A DNA stretch of 64,000 nucleotides from Phytopseudomonas dryadis. GTDB lineage: Bacteria; Pseudomonadota; Gammaproteobacteria; Pseudomonadales; Pseudomonadaceae. The stretch covers positions 61,269-125,268 of the forward strand of contig NZ_QJUM01000020.1 of assembly GCF_004327355.1 (NCBI RefSeq). The letters run 5' to 3'. Under the pieces are notes generated by a model. It did no database searches. It had not been told where the DNA came from and saw only the letters and a program-made list of their open reading frames with translations. Positions 17,661-28,553 of the stretch are shown here, in pieces (within the stretch, counting starts at the first letter, position 1; the number at the start of each line of letters is the position of its first letter). The position numbers were made by a program, and so were the translations under genes.

Positions 17661-18722
17661 ATGAACCCCACATCGCCACCACGCGGTCGCGGCACCGCCA
17701 GCAATCCGCACAACCGCTTCGCCCCGACCTGCAGCCAGGCCGAGGACGATGGCTGGTACCAGGAACAGACGCCGCTGACCTTCGCCACCGAGGTGCGCCA
17801 CGAACTGGCGAAAAGCGTGATCACCCGCAACAACTCGCCGGACGTGGGCTTCGACCGCTCGGTGAATCCCTATCGCGGCTGCGAGCACGGTTGCATCTAC
17901 TGCTTCGCCCGGCCCAGCCACGCCTATTGGGACCTGTCGCCGGGCATCGATTTCGAGACCCGGCTGATCGCCAAGAGCAACCTGGCCGAGCGCCTGGAAG
18001 AACAACTGAGCAAACCGGGCTATGTGCCGCAACCGATCGCCCTGGGCATCAATACCGATGCCTACCAGCCCATCGAACGCGAGCAGCGGCTGACCCGTCA
18101 GGCCCTGGAAATCCTCCTGCGCTACCGTCACCCGGTGAGCGTCATCACCAAGAGCACGCTGATCCTGCGCGATCTCGACCTGCTCGAGGAAATGGCCAGC
18201 CAGCGCCTGGTCAGCGTGGCCTTCAGCGTCACCACCCTGGACGATGAACTCAAGCGCATCATGGAGCCGCGCGCCGCCTCGCCCTCCGCCCGGCTGCGGG
18301 CCATGCGCAGCCTGCACGAACACGGCGTGCCGGTGGGCATGATGGCCGCGCCGATGATTCCGATGATCAACGACAGCGAGCTGGAGCGCCTGCTCGAGGT
18401 CGGCCGCGAGGCGGGCGCCCGCTCGGCCGGTTATGTGCTGCTGCGCCTGCCGCTGGAGATCGCCGGGCTGTTCGAAGAGTGGCTGCAGAACCACTTTCCC
18501 GAGCGCGCCGAGCATGTGATGAGCCTGATCCGCCAGTCCCGCGGCGGCAAGGACTACGACAGCCGGTTCGGCACGCGGATGAAGGGCGAGGGGCATTTCG
18601 CCGAACTGCTGGCCCAGCGCTTTCGCCTGGCCAGGCGCCGCTACGGCTACGACCGCACCCCGCGCGAAGGGCTGGACTGCTCGCTGTTCTGCCCGCCCGG
18701 TCGGCAGATGGGCCTGTTCTGA
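17661..18722 (+). CDS. PA0069-family radical SAM protein (COG1533/SplB-like)
   Basis: This 353-residue protein has the iron-sulfur motif C-x3-C-x2-C (Cys74, Cys78, Cys81, in R-G-C-E-H-G-C-I-Y-C). It also has the family-typical N-terminus with N-P-H-N-R-F and the C-terminal segment D-C-S-L-F-C-P-P-G-R-Q. The group is distantly related to spore photoproduct lyase and often annotated as DNA repair photolyase, but its reaction is not established. The LexA box immediately upstream fits the SOS regulation I recall for PA0069 in P. aeruginosa and points to a DNA-damage role. Confidence 0.9.
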   Translation: MNPTSPPRGRGTASNPHNRFAPTCSQAEDDGWYQEQTPLTFATEVRHELAKSVITRNNSPDVGFDRSVNPYRGCEHGCIYCFARPSHAYWDLSPGIDFETRLIAKSNLAERLEEQLSKPGYVPQPIALGINTDAYQPIEREQRLTRQALEILLRYRHPVSVITKSTLILRDLDLLEEMASQRLVSVAFSVTTLDDELKRIMEPRAASPSARLRAMRSLHEHGVPVGMMAAPMIPMINDSELERLLEVGREAGARSAGYVLLRLPLEIAGLFEEWLQNHFPERAEHVMSLIRQSRGGKDYDSRFGTRMKGEGHFAELLAQRFRLARRRYGYDRTPREGLDCSLFCPPGRQMGLF

Positions 18723-18732
18723 ACGCCATCCC

Positions 18733-19067
18733 GTAGCCTGGCGTTGAGCGACGCGAAACCCAGGGCACCATTCCCGGGTATCGCTGCGCTCAACCCGGGC
18801 TACAGGAGGTGCGGCGGCCACTTCGATGGCAGGTTCCGAGCAGGCCGTAGCGGCGACAGGACCGTAGCCTGGCGTTGAGCGCAGCGAAACCCAGGGCGCC
18901 ATCTCCCGGGTATCGCTGCGCCCAACCCGGGCTACAGGAGGTGCGGCGGCCACTTCGAGGGCAGGTTCCGAGCAGGCCGTAGCGGCGACAGAACCGTAGC
19001 CTGGCGTTGAGCGACGCGAAACCCAGGGCGCCATCTCCCGGGTATCGCTGCGCTCAACCCGGGCTAC
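18733..19067. repeat. Array of three GTAGCC-type REP palindromes
   Basis: Three nearly identical units of about 72 bp start at 18733, 18864 and 18996. Each begins GTAGCCTGGCGTTGAGCG and ends CGCTCAACCCGGGCTAC, so each can fold into a long imperfect hairpin. Two conserved spacers of about 60 bp lie between them, giving a 131-132 bp period. A single related unit is at 59320-59390. The array fills most of the space between the radical SAM gene and the carbonic anhydrase; the remaining 170 bases to 19241 show no gene. Confidence 0.85.
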
Positions 19068-19241
19068 ATGAAGGGGCGTCGCCGCATTGGAATCGTCTCG
19101 GCGAGCGGAGATTCGTCACGCCGACGTGCCTTGAACGATTTTGCCACAGTCCAAGCCTTCGACCACTTGCCGGCAAGCCCTGCCGGCTGGGAAGCTGTGC
19201 GCTGTCGCACGCTTCGCCCCATCCGTACACGAGGTAACGCT

Positions 19242-19967
19242 ATGCCTGGTAATCATCGTCCTGCCGATGGCAAACCCGCAAAAACCGCCGCGTCGGCCGC
19301 CGAGGCGCTGGATCACCTGGTCGAGGGCTTCCTGCGCTTTCGTCAGGATGTCTTCCCGCAGCAGCAGGCGCTGTTCAAGAAGCTGGCCCATGCGCAGACG
19401 CCGCGGGCGATGTTCATCACCTGCGCCGATTCGCGCATCGTCCCCGAACTGATCACCCAGAGCGAGCCGGGCGACCTGTTCGTCACCCGCAACGTCGGCA
19501 ACGTGGTGCCGCCCTACGGGCAGATGAACGGCGGCGTGTCCACCGCCATCGAGTACGCCGTGGCAGCCCTGGGCGTACAGCACATCATCGTCTGCGGTCA
19601 CTCCGACTGTGGCGCGATGAAGGCCGTGCTCGACCCCGAGACCCTGGAGCGCATGCCCACGGTCAAGGCCTGGTTGCGCCATGCCGAGGTGGCGAAAACC
19701 GTGGTCGCCGACAACTGCGGCTGCGCCGACCACACCACCCTGGGCGTGCTCACCGAGGAAAACGTGGTGGCCCAGCTCGACCACCTGCGCACCCACCCCT
19801 CGGTGGCCTCGCGTCTGGCCGCCGGGCAGTTGTTCATCCATGGCTGGGTGTATGACATCGAAAGCTGCCAGATCAAGGCCTACGATGCCGAGACCGGCGG
19901 ATTCCGCCAGATCGGCGACGGCCCGCTGCCGATGGCCACGCCTCGTGCACGTTATCCACAGGGCTGA
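19242..19967 (+). CDS. Beta-class carbonic anhydrase (copy 1)
   Basis: This 241-residue beta-carbonic anhydrase has zinc ligands Cys61, His120 and Cys123 and the Asp63/Arg65 dyad (C-A-D-S-R and C-G-H-S-D-C-G-A). It interconverts CO2 and bicarbonate in the cytoplasm. GAGG seven bases before the ATG at 19242 supports this start over longer in-frame options. It stands alone between repeat regions. The central 450 bases are almost identical in DNA to those of the gene at 33664, while both ends differ, indicating recent duplication or gene conversion. Confidence 0.9.
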   Translation: MPGNHRPADGKPAKTAASAAEALDHLVEGFLRFRQDVFPQQQALFKKLAHAQTPRAMFITCADSRIVPELITQSEPGDLFVTRNVGNVVPPYGQMNGGVSTAIEYAVAALGVQHIIVCGHSDCGAMKAVLDPETLERMPTVKAWLRHAEVAKTVVADNCGCADHTTLGVLTEENVVAQLDHLRTHPSVASRLAAGQLFIHGWVYDIESCQIKAYDAETGGFRQIGDGPLPMATPRARYPQG

Positions 19968-20469
19968 GTCGGTCTGCTCGCTGTGGGTTGTGTAGTGGGG
20001 CCGCGATAAGGCGCTAGCCGACATTCGATATGGGTGGGCTGAAGCGGATCGCCGCCCGGCCCTCCCTACAGCGGTCACACGCACTCACGCTCTGCGTGGG
20101 AGACAGAAGGTGTGGGAGCGCGCCATGTGCGCGAATCGCGGGCGCGGCCCGCTCCCACAGTGGATCGCACAACGTCGGTCCACCGCTCTGCAATCGCAAT
20201 GGTGGATGAAAAGAGCGTCATCCACCCTACGTCCTGGTCGTTGATGGCGGCGCCTGCCAAAGGCGTTAAAAAGCAATAGCGGCCATTTGTAGGGTTGGAC
20301 GACGCTTCTCCCGTCCACCGGCTCCATGATCGCAGTGGTGGATGAAAAAAGCGCCGGCCACGCCTGCCTCTGTGACAGGGTTCGCGGGCGCGAGATCGGC
20401 GAACTTGGAGGGCTATGCTAGGGTCTCTAGTCGATATTCCGACAAGAACAAGACGACGCCGCCCGAATC
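19968..20469. other. Gene-free interval with scattered REP-like palindromes
   Basis: No gene is supported in these 500 bases. A classical Pseudomonas REP-like hairpin (GTGGGAGCG ... CGCTCCCAC) is at 20112-20158. It is followed by degenerate pieces around GTGGATGAAAAGAGCG and GTGGATGAAAAAAGCG (about 20200-20355) that look like remnants of another short palindrome family. The last 60 bases should contain the promoter of the regulator gene at 20470. Confidence 0.6.
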
Positions 20470-21375
20470 ATGTCCCGAACCCAGAGAACGCCCGATCCTT
20501 CCTACGAGTTGATGGACGATCACGAAGGCCATTCGTTGATCTATCGCCAGCATGGCTTTCCCAGCCCCCTGGTGCGCTGGCATTTCCACAAGGAATACGA
20601 GCTGCACCTGATCGTCGCCAGTTCGGGCAAGGTGTTCGTCGGCGACTACATCGGCAACTTCTCTCCCGACAGCCTGTTTCTCACCGGCCCCAACCTGCCG
20701 CACAACTGGATCAGCCAGATGGAGGCGGGCGAGCAGGTCGCCGAGCGCGACATGCTGGTCAACTTCACCGACGAGGTGCTGGAGAGCGGCACCGCGGTGT
20801 TCACCGAACTCAAGGATCTGCAGCCGCTGCTGGCGCGCGCGCAGTACGGCATCGAGTTCCGCTGCAAACGCACCATCGGCGAAGCGCGGCAACTGCTGCA
20901 GCGCATCGCCGACTCCCAGGGCATGACCCGCCTGGGCCATTTCTTCATCCTCATGGAGCTGCTCGCCGGCTGCGACGACTACCAGTTGCTGTCGGACATG
21001 ACCGCTCCGCAACTGGCCGACGAACACCACGTGGAGCGGATCAACCGGGCGGTGGACTACATCTTCCAGCACTACGCCCAGGAGCTGTCCCAGGAGGAGG
21101 TGGCCGAGTACCTGGGCATGACGCCCAGCTATTTCTCGCGCTTCTTCAAGCAGGCCACCGGGCGGGGCTTCGTCGAGTTCGTCAATCGCATGCGGGTGAG
21201 CAAGTCCTGCGAGCTGCTGACCAAGAGCGACAAGCCGGTGACCCAGGTGTGCTTCGAGTCCGGCTTCAACAACATCTCCAACTTCAACCGGCGTTTCCAG
21301 CAGCTCAAGGGCATGACCCCGAGCGGCTACCGCAAGCTGGTCACGCAGCGCGTGACCGAGCAAAACCTGTACTGA
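20470..21375 (+). CDS. mtlR: AraC-family activator of the mannitol operon (MtlR)
   Basis: This 301-residue protein has an N-terminal cupin sensor (W-H-F-H-K-E-Y-E-L-H near residues 37-46, then P-N-L-P-H-N-W) and a C-terminal AraC domain (L-G-M-T-P-S-Y-F-S-R-F-F-K and C-F-E-S-G-F-N-N-I-S-N-F-N-R-R-F). It matches in type and position the MtlR activator upstream of mtlE in Pseudomonas fluorescens, which switches on transport and catabolism of mannitol, sorbitol and arabitol. It is transcribed in the same direction as the operon it should control, 227 bp upstream. Confidence 0.85.
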   Translation: MSRTQRTPDPSYELMDDHEGHSLIYRQHGFPSPLVRWHFHKEYELHLIVASSGKVFVGDYIGNFSPDSLFLTGPNLPHNWISQMEAGEQVAERDMLVNFTDEVLESGTAVFTELKDLQPLLARAQYGIEFRCKRTIGEARQLLQRIADSQGMTRLGHFFILMELLAGCDDYQLLSDMTAPQLADEHHVERINRAVDYIFQHYAQELSQEEVAEYLGMTPSYFSRFFKQATGRGFVEFVNRMRVSKSCELLTKSDKPVTQVCFESGFNNISNFNRRFQQLKGMTPSGYRKLVTQRVTEQNLY

Positions 21376-21466
21376 TTGAGCCTCGCCGATCTGCCTCCCG
21401 GCACCTTGGATGGCCGTGCTTGACGCATTGCGTGCTCGTTCGGCAGGGTTTTGCCCGTGTCGTCCA

Positions 21467-21543
21467 GTGCAAAAAAGTATCGATTTCTGTGCAGGCAAGG
21501 CGTTGTTGCCCCGGGCGCGCGGGGGTGTAATCCAGGCCGTGCA
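21467..21543 (+). promoter_or_regulatory. Possible MtlR binding region upstream of mtlE
   Basis: The pentamer GTGCA recurs in direct orientation at 21467, 21489 and 21539. The first two are 22 bp apart (two helical turns), the arrangement usual for AraC-type half sites, and the DNA between them is A-rich. The 227-bp interval to mtlE holds no gene. Assignment to MtlR is inference from position only. Confidence 0.3.
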
Positions 21544-21602
21544 ATACAAAAACAATAATGTCTCCCGAGGTCGCACCGGCCAGGGAGAGGAGTTCAAGAC
21601 CC

Positions 21603-22913
<1,311 letters not shown>

Positions 22914-22920
22914 CCAATCC

Positions 22921-23086
22921 GTAGGGTGGGTTAGGCGCCTTATCGCATGACATGCGTGTCATGCAATAGGCATGGCGCCGTAACCCACCATGGGCGCAAC
23001 GCAGACGATCGCCTGGTGGGTTACGCGACGCCCCGCAATCGTGGCGACAGTTAGAAACGCTATACGGCGCCGCTAACCCACCCTAC
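22921..23086. repeat. Palindromic repeat between mtlE and mtlF
   Basis: The 166-bp block starts GTAGGGTGGGTTAG and ends CTAACCCACCCTAC, with two further inner copies of the same motif (TAACCCACC and GGTGGGTTA), so the transcript can form one long or two shorter hairpins. It lies inside the operon between the binding-protein gene and the first permease gene, as the REP between malE and malF does in E. coli. It is a likely mRNA stability or processing element. Confidence 0.75.
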
Positions 23087-23127
23087 GTAAAGCGTCATCC
23101 GCTGTAGAACCGTCTTTCGGAGACACG

Positions 23128-24054
23128 ATGAACACCATCGAAAATCCTGCAGAGCAGGCCCGCGAGCCGGCGCCGCGAAAATCGCGACGCCTGGCGCCCG
23201 GCTGGTTCCTGGTCAGCCCCTCGGTGATCCTGCTGCTGATCTGGATGATCGTGCCGCTGGGCATGACCATCTATTTCTCGCTGATCCGCTACAACCTGCT
23301 GTATCCCGGCGACAACGATTTCGTCGGCCTGGAGAACTTCGAGTACTTCGTCACCGACGCCGCGTTCCTGTCCGGTGCCACCAATACCCTATTGCTGGTC
23401 GGCAGCGTGTTGCTGATCAGCGTGGTGTTCGGCGTGCTGATCTCGGCCCTGCTGGAGGCCAGCGAGTTCTTTGGTCGGGGCATCGTGCGGGTGCTGTTGA
23501 TCTCGCCGTTCTTCATCATGCCCACGGTCAGCGCGCTGCTGTGGAAGAACCTGATCTTCCACCCGGTCTCGGGGATTCTCGCCGCGGTCTGGCAGTTCTT
23601 CGGCGCCCAGCCGGTGGACTGGCTGGCGCACCACCCGTTGTTCTCGATCATCATGATCGTGTCCTGGCAGTGGCTGCCGTTCGCCATCCTCATTCTGATG
23701 ACCGCCATGCAGTCCCTCGACCAGGAACAGAAGGAAGCGGCGCGCCTCGATGGCGCCGGGCCGATAGCGATCTTCTGGCACCTGACCCTGCCGCACCTGG
23801 CGCGGCCCATCGCCGTGGTGGTGATGATCGAAACCATCTTCCTGCTTTCGGTATTCGCCGAGATCTACACCACCACCGGCGGCGGCCCGGGTTACGAGTC
23901 GACCAACCTGGCCTACCTGATCTACACCCAGGCGCTGCTGCAGTTCGACGTGGGCATGGCCTCGGCGGGCGGGCTGATCGCGGTGGTCATCGCCAACATT
24001 GCCGCTATCGTGCTGATCCGCATGATCGGCAAGAACCTGACCGATAAACAGTGA
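23128..24054 (+). CDS. mtlF: Polyol ABC transporter permease 1
   Basis: This 308-residue MalF-type inner-membrane permease has six hydrophobic segments. The first starts near residue 31 (W-F-L-V-S-P-S-V-I-L-L-L-I-W). The cytoplasmic EAA loop reads E-A-A-R-L-D-G-A-G-P near residue 207, the contact site for the ATPase. It follows mtlE and is followed after 10 bases by mtlG, with which it forms the membrane channel for mannitol and related polyols. Confidence 0.9.
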   Translation: MNTIENPAEQAREPAPRKSRRLAPGWFLVSPSVILLLIWMIVPLGMTIYFSLIRYNLLYPGDNDFVGLENFEYFVTDAAFLSGATNTLLLVGSVLLISVVFGVLISALLEASEFFGRGIVRVLLISPFFIMPTVSALLWKNLIFHPVSGILAAVWQFFGAQPVDWLAHHPLFSIIMIVSWQWLPFAILILMTAMQSLDQEQKEAARLDGAGPIAIFWHLTLPHLARPIAVVVMIETIFLLSVFAEIYTTTGGGPGYESTNLAYLIYTQALLQFDVGMASAGGLIAVVIANIAAIVLIRMIGKNLTDKQ

Positions 24055-24064
24055 GGGCGCCGAG

Positions 24065-24898
24065 ATGTTGACCCTGAAGCAATCCCGCCGCCTGCAGAGC
24101 GTGCTCATCGGCACGCTGGCCTGGGCCATCGCCGCGCTGATCTTCTTTCCGATCTTCTGGATGGTCATGACCAGCCTGAAGACCGAACTCGACGCCTTCG
24201 CCACGCCGCCGCAGTTCATCTTCACGCCGACCCTGGAGAACTACCTGCACATCAACGAGCGCAGCGACTACTTCAGCTTCGCCTGGAACTCGGTGCTGAT
24301 CTCTTTCTCGGCGACCCTGCTGAGCATGCTGATCGCCGTGCCGGCGGCGTACTCCATGGCCTTCTTCGAAACCCGCCATACCAAGCGCACGCTGCTGTGG
24401 ATGCTGTCGACCAAGATGCTGCCGCCGGTGGGCGTGCTGGTGCCGATCTACCTGCTGGCCAAGCAGTTCGGCCTGCTCGATTCGCGCATCGTGCTGATCG
24501 TCATCTACACCCTGATCAACCTGCCGATCGTGGTGTGGATGGTGTACACCTACTTCAAGGACATCCCCGTGGAAATCCTCGAGGCGGCGCGCCTGGACGG
24601 CGCCAGCACCTGGCAGGAAATCGTCCGCGTGCTGCTGCCCATCGCCCGTGGCGGCCTGGCCTCGACCATGCTGCTGTCGCTGATCCTGTGCTGGAACGAG
24701 GCGTTCTGGTCGCTCAACCTGACCAGTTCCGCCGCCGCGCCGCTGACCGCCCTGGTGGCCTCCTATTCCAGCCCCGAAGGCCTGTTCTGGGCCAAGCTTT
24801 CCGCCGTCTCGACGCTGGCCTGCGCGCCCATCCTGATCTTCGGCTGGATCAGCCAGAAGCAGCTGGTGCGTGGCCTGTCGTTCGGCGCCGTCAAATAA
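24065..24898 (+). CDS. mtlG: Polyol ABC transporter permease 2
   Basis: This 277-residue MalG-type permease has six membrane segments. The first reads W-A-I-A-A-L-I-F-F-P-I-F-W-M, and the EAA loop reads E-A-A-R-L-D-G-A-S-T near residue 174. A GGGCGCCGAG stretch precedes the ATG. It partners MtlF and the ATPase MtlK encoded 24 bp downstream. Length and motifs are normal for the family. Confidence 0.9.
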   Translation: MLTLKQSRRLQSVLIGTLAWAIAALIFFPIFWMVMTSLKTELDAFATPPQFIFTPTLENYLHINERSDYFSFAWNSVLISFSATLLSMLIAVPAAYSMAFFETRHTKRTLLWMLSTKMLPPVGVLVPIYLLAKQFGLLDSRIVLIVIYTLINLPIVVWMVYTYFKDIPVEILEAARLDGASTWQEIVRVLLPIARGGLASTMLLSLILCWNEAFWSLNLTSSAAAPLTALVASYSSPEGLFWAKLSAVSTLACAPILIFGWISQKQLVRGLSFGAVK

Positions 24899-24922
24899 TC
24901 GAATAACAAGAGGGTTGATTCC

Positions 24923-26032
<1,110 letters not shown>

Positions 26033-26067
26033 CCGGCCGCCGCTCGAGGCGATTCAGGAACGACCCC

Positions 26068-27543
26068 ATGAAACTATCTCGCCAGCACCTCGACTCGCTC
26101 GCGGCAGACGTCGCGGTTCCCGCCTATGACCCGGCCAGCACCCGCCAGGGCATCGCCCACATCGGCGTGGGCGGCTTCCACCGCGCCCACCAGGCGATCT
26201 ACACCGAGGCCCTGCTCAACCAGGGCGAGGCCCGGGACTGGAGCATCTGCGGCGTCGGCCTGCGCCGCGAGGACCGCGCCATGCAGGAGGCCCTGGCCGA
26301 GCAGGATCACCTCTACACGATGCTCGTGCTGGGCGACGAACCGGGCCTGGAAGTGCGCGTGGTCGGCGCCATCAGCGGCATGCTGCTGGCCGAGGATTCG
26401 CCGGCGGCGCTGATCGACAAACTCGCGGACCCGGCGATCCGCATCGTGTCGCTGACCATCACCGAAGGCGGCTACTGCATCGACGACAGCAGCGGCGAAT
26501 TCATGGCCGATCTGCCGGACATCCAGCACGACCTGGCCCATCCCGACAGCCCGCGCAGCGTTTTCGGCTTTCTCTGCGCGGCGCTGGCCCGACGGCGCGC
26601 CGCCGGCATCCCGGCGTTCACCCTGATGTCCTGCGATAACCTGCCGCACAACGGCGCGGTGACGCGCAAGGCGCTGCTCGCCTTCGCCCACCTGGCCGAC
26701 CACGAGCTGGCGACCTGGATCGATGGCCACGTGAGCTTCCCCAATGCCATGGTCGACCGCATCACGCCGATGACCAGCGACGCCCACCGGCTGCAGCTGT
26801 CGGCGCGGCACGCCATCGAGGATGCCTGGCCGGTGGTCTGCGAGCCCTTCGTGCAATGGGTACTGGAGGACAAGTTCGTCAACGGCCGGCCGGCCTGGGA
26901 AAAGGTCGGCGTGCAGTTCACCGACGACGTCACCCCCTACGAAGAGATGAAGATCAAGCTGCTCAACGGCAGCCACCTGGCGCTGACCTACCTGGGCTTT
27001 CTCAAGGGCTACCGTTTCGTTCACGAAGCCATGAATGACCCGCTGTTCCAGCGCTATGTACGCAGCTTCATGGAGCTCGACGTGACGCCACAGCTGGCGC
27101 CGGTGCCCGGTATCGATCTGGACCGGTACAAGGACACCCTGATCGAACGCTTCTCCAACCAGGCCATCGCCGATCAGCTCGAGCGGGTCTGCTCGGACGG
27201 TTCGTCGAAGTTTCCCAAGTTCATCGTGCCGACCCTCAACCGCCTGATCGCCGATGGCCGTCCGCTGGAGCGCGTGGCGCTGGTGGTGGCGGCCTGGGCG
27301 CTGTACCTCAAGGGGGTCGACGAGAACGGCACGGCCTATCGCATTCCCGATCCGCGCGCCGAGTTCTGTCAGGCCCTGGTCAGCGATGACGATCGGCTGC
27401 GCGAGCGGCTGCTGGGCGTCGAGGCCATCTTCGGCACGGCGATTCCACAGTCGGCCGCCTTCGTCACCGCCTTCGAGCTGTGCTACGACAGCCTGCGCAA
27501 GCTCGGCGTCAGCCGCACCCTGCAGACCCTGCTGGGTGAATGA
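26068..27543 (+). CDS. mtlD: Mannitol 2-dehydrogenase
   Basis: This 491-residue long-chain NAD-dependent polyol dehydrogenase oxidises mannitol to fructose (also arabitol to xylulose in characterised relatives). The N-terminal nucleotide fold shows G-I-A-H-I-G-V-G-G-F-H-R-A-H at 28-41. Catalytic Lys295, Asn300 and His303 (K-I-K-L-L-N-G-S-H) fall at exactly the positions I recall for the P. fluorescens enzyme. The ATG at 26068 was chosen because the frame upstream runs inside mtlK. Its products are consumed by the kinases MtlZ and MtlY further down the operon. Confidence 0.93.
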   Translation: MKLSRQHLDSLAADVAVPAYDPASTRQGIAHIGVGGFHRAHQAIYTEALLNQGEARDWSICGVGLRREDRAMQEALAEQDHLYTMLVLGDEPGLEVRVVGAISGMLLAEDSPAALIDKLADPAIRIVSLTITEGGYCIDDSSGEFMADLPDIQHDLAHPDSPRSVFGFLCAALARRRAAGIPAFTLMSCDNLPHNGAVTRKALLAFAHLADHELATWIDGHVSFPNAMVDRITPMTSDAHRLQLSARHAIEDAWPVVCEPFVQWVLEDKFVNGRPAWEKVGVQFTDDVTPYEEMKIKLLNGSHLALTYLGFLKGYRFVHEAMNDPLFQRYVRSFMELDVTPQLAPVPGIDLDRYKDTLIERFSNQAIADQLERVCSDGSSKFPKFIVPTLNRLIADGRPLERVALVVAAWALYLKGVDENGTAYRIPDPRAEFCQALVSDDDRLRERLLGVEAIFGTAIPQSAAFVTAFELCYDSLRKLGVSRTLQTLLGE

Positions 27544-27574
27544 CCCGGCGCCACCCATCGTCAAGGAGCAGCCC

Positions 27575-28540
27575 ATGAGCAGCCTGCTGGAACAGCTCAA
27601 ACGACACAGCCTGGTGGTCGCCGACAGCGGCGACCTGGAAGCGATCAAACGCTTCCAGCCAGAGGACGCCACCACCAATCCATCGCTGGTGCTCAAGGCC
27701 CTGCAGGCCGGCCAGTACGCCAGCCAGGTCGAGGCGGCGCTGCGTTGGGCACTGCTCAACAGCCGTTCGCCCCATGATGTGCTGAGCCTGGCCGGCGATC
27801 GCCTGGTGGTCGCCATGGGCCTGCAGATTCTCGAGCAGGTGCCGGGCAAGGTGTCCACCGAAGTGCCGGCGTCGCTGTCCTTCGACACCCAGGCGACCCT
27901 GGCGCGGGCCCGTGCGCTGTATCGCCATTACCTGGAGCAGGGCGCCGACGGCGAACGGGTGCTGGTCAAGATCGCCGCCACCTGGGAAGGCATTCAGGCG
28001 GCCCGGCAACTGGAGCGGGAGGGCATCCACTGCAACCTCACGCTGATCTTCAACCTGGCCCAGGCGCGCGCTTGTGCTGAGGCTGGCGTGTACCTGGTGT
28101 CGCCCTTCGTCGGGCGCATCCTCGACTGGCACCAGCGGCAGATGCCGGAGCGCAGCTTCAGCGCCGAGAACGATCCCGGGGTGTGCTCGGTGCGCGAGAT
28201 CCACGCCTACTTCAAACGCCATGCCTACCCCACCGTGGTGATGGCGGCCAGCTTCCGCAACGTCGACGAGATCCTCGCCCTGGCCGGCTGCGACCGCCTG
28301 ACCATCGGCCCATCCCTGCTCGGCGAGCTGGCCGGGCGCAGTGGCGAGCTGGTGCCGGCCCTGAACGACGCCGGGCGTCGCGAGGCTCGTCCCGAGGCGT
28401 TCGACGAAGCGAGCTTGCGCTGGCAGATGAACGAAGACGCCATGGCCACGGAGAAGCTCGCCGAGGGCATCCGCCAGTTCCATGCCGACCACCTCAAGCT
28501 CGAAGCGCTGCTGTCCGAGCGCTTGCGCGCGCTGCACTGA
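27575..28540 (+). CDS. tal: Transaldolase (TalB-like) inside the mannitol operon
   Basis: This 321-residue class 1 transaldolase keeps Asp17, Asn35, Glu96, the Schiff-base Lys132, Asn154, Ser176 and the phosphate-binding Arg181, numbered as in E. coli TalB. The usual V-D-A-R-L-S after Glu96 reads V-P-A-S-L-S, an uncommon change next to the active site. An AAGGAGCAG ribosome site precedes the ATG. It would link xylulose 5-phosphate and fructose 6-phosphate made by the neighbouring kinases to the pentose phosphate pathway. It may be a pathway-specific second copy. Confidence 0.88.
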   Translation: MSSLLEQLKRHSLVVADSGDLEAIKRFQPEDATTNPSLVLKALQAGQYASQVEAALRWALLNSRSPHDVLSLAGDRLVVAMGLQILEQVPGKVSTEVPASLSFDTQATLARARALYRHYLEQGADGERVLVKIAATWEGIQAARQLEREGIHCNLTLIFNLAQARACAEAGVYLVSPFVGRILDWHQRQMPERSFSAENDPGVCSVREIHAYFKRHAYPTVVMAASFRNVDEILALAGCDRLTIGPSLLGELAGRSGELVPALNDAGRREARPEAFDEASLRWQMNEDAMATEKLAEGIRQFHADHLKLEALLSERLRALH

Positions 28541-28553
28541 GCGGGAGGCCGGC

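Noticed and set aside
18733..19067. Possible CRISPR or integron attC array
   Set aside because: Only three long palindromic units with identical spacers and no integrase, cas gene or cassette frames.
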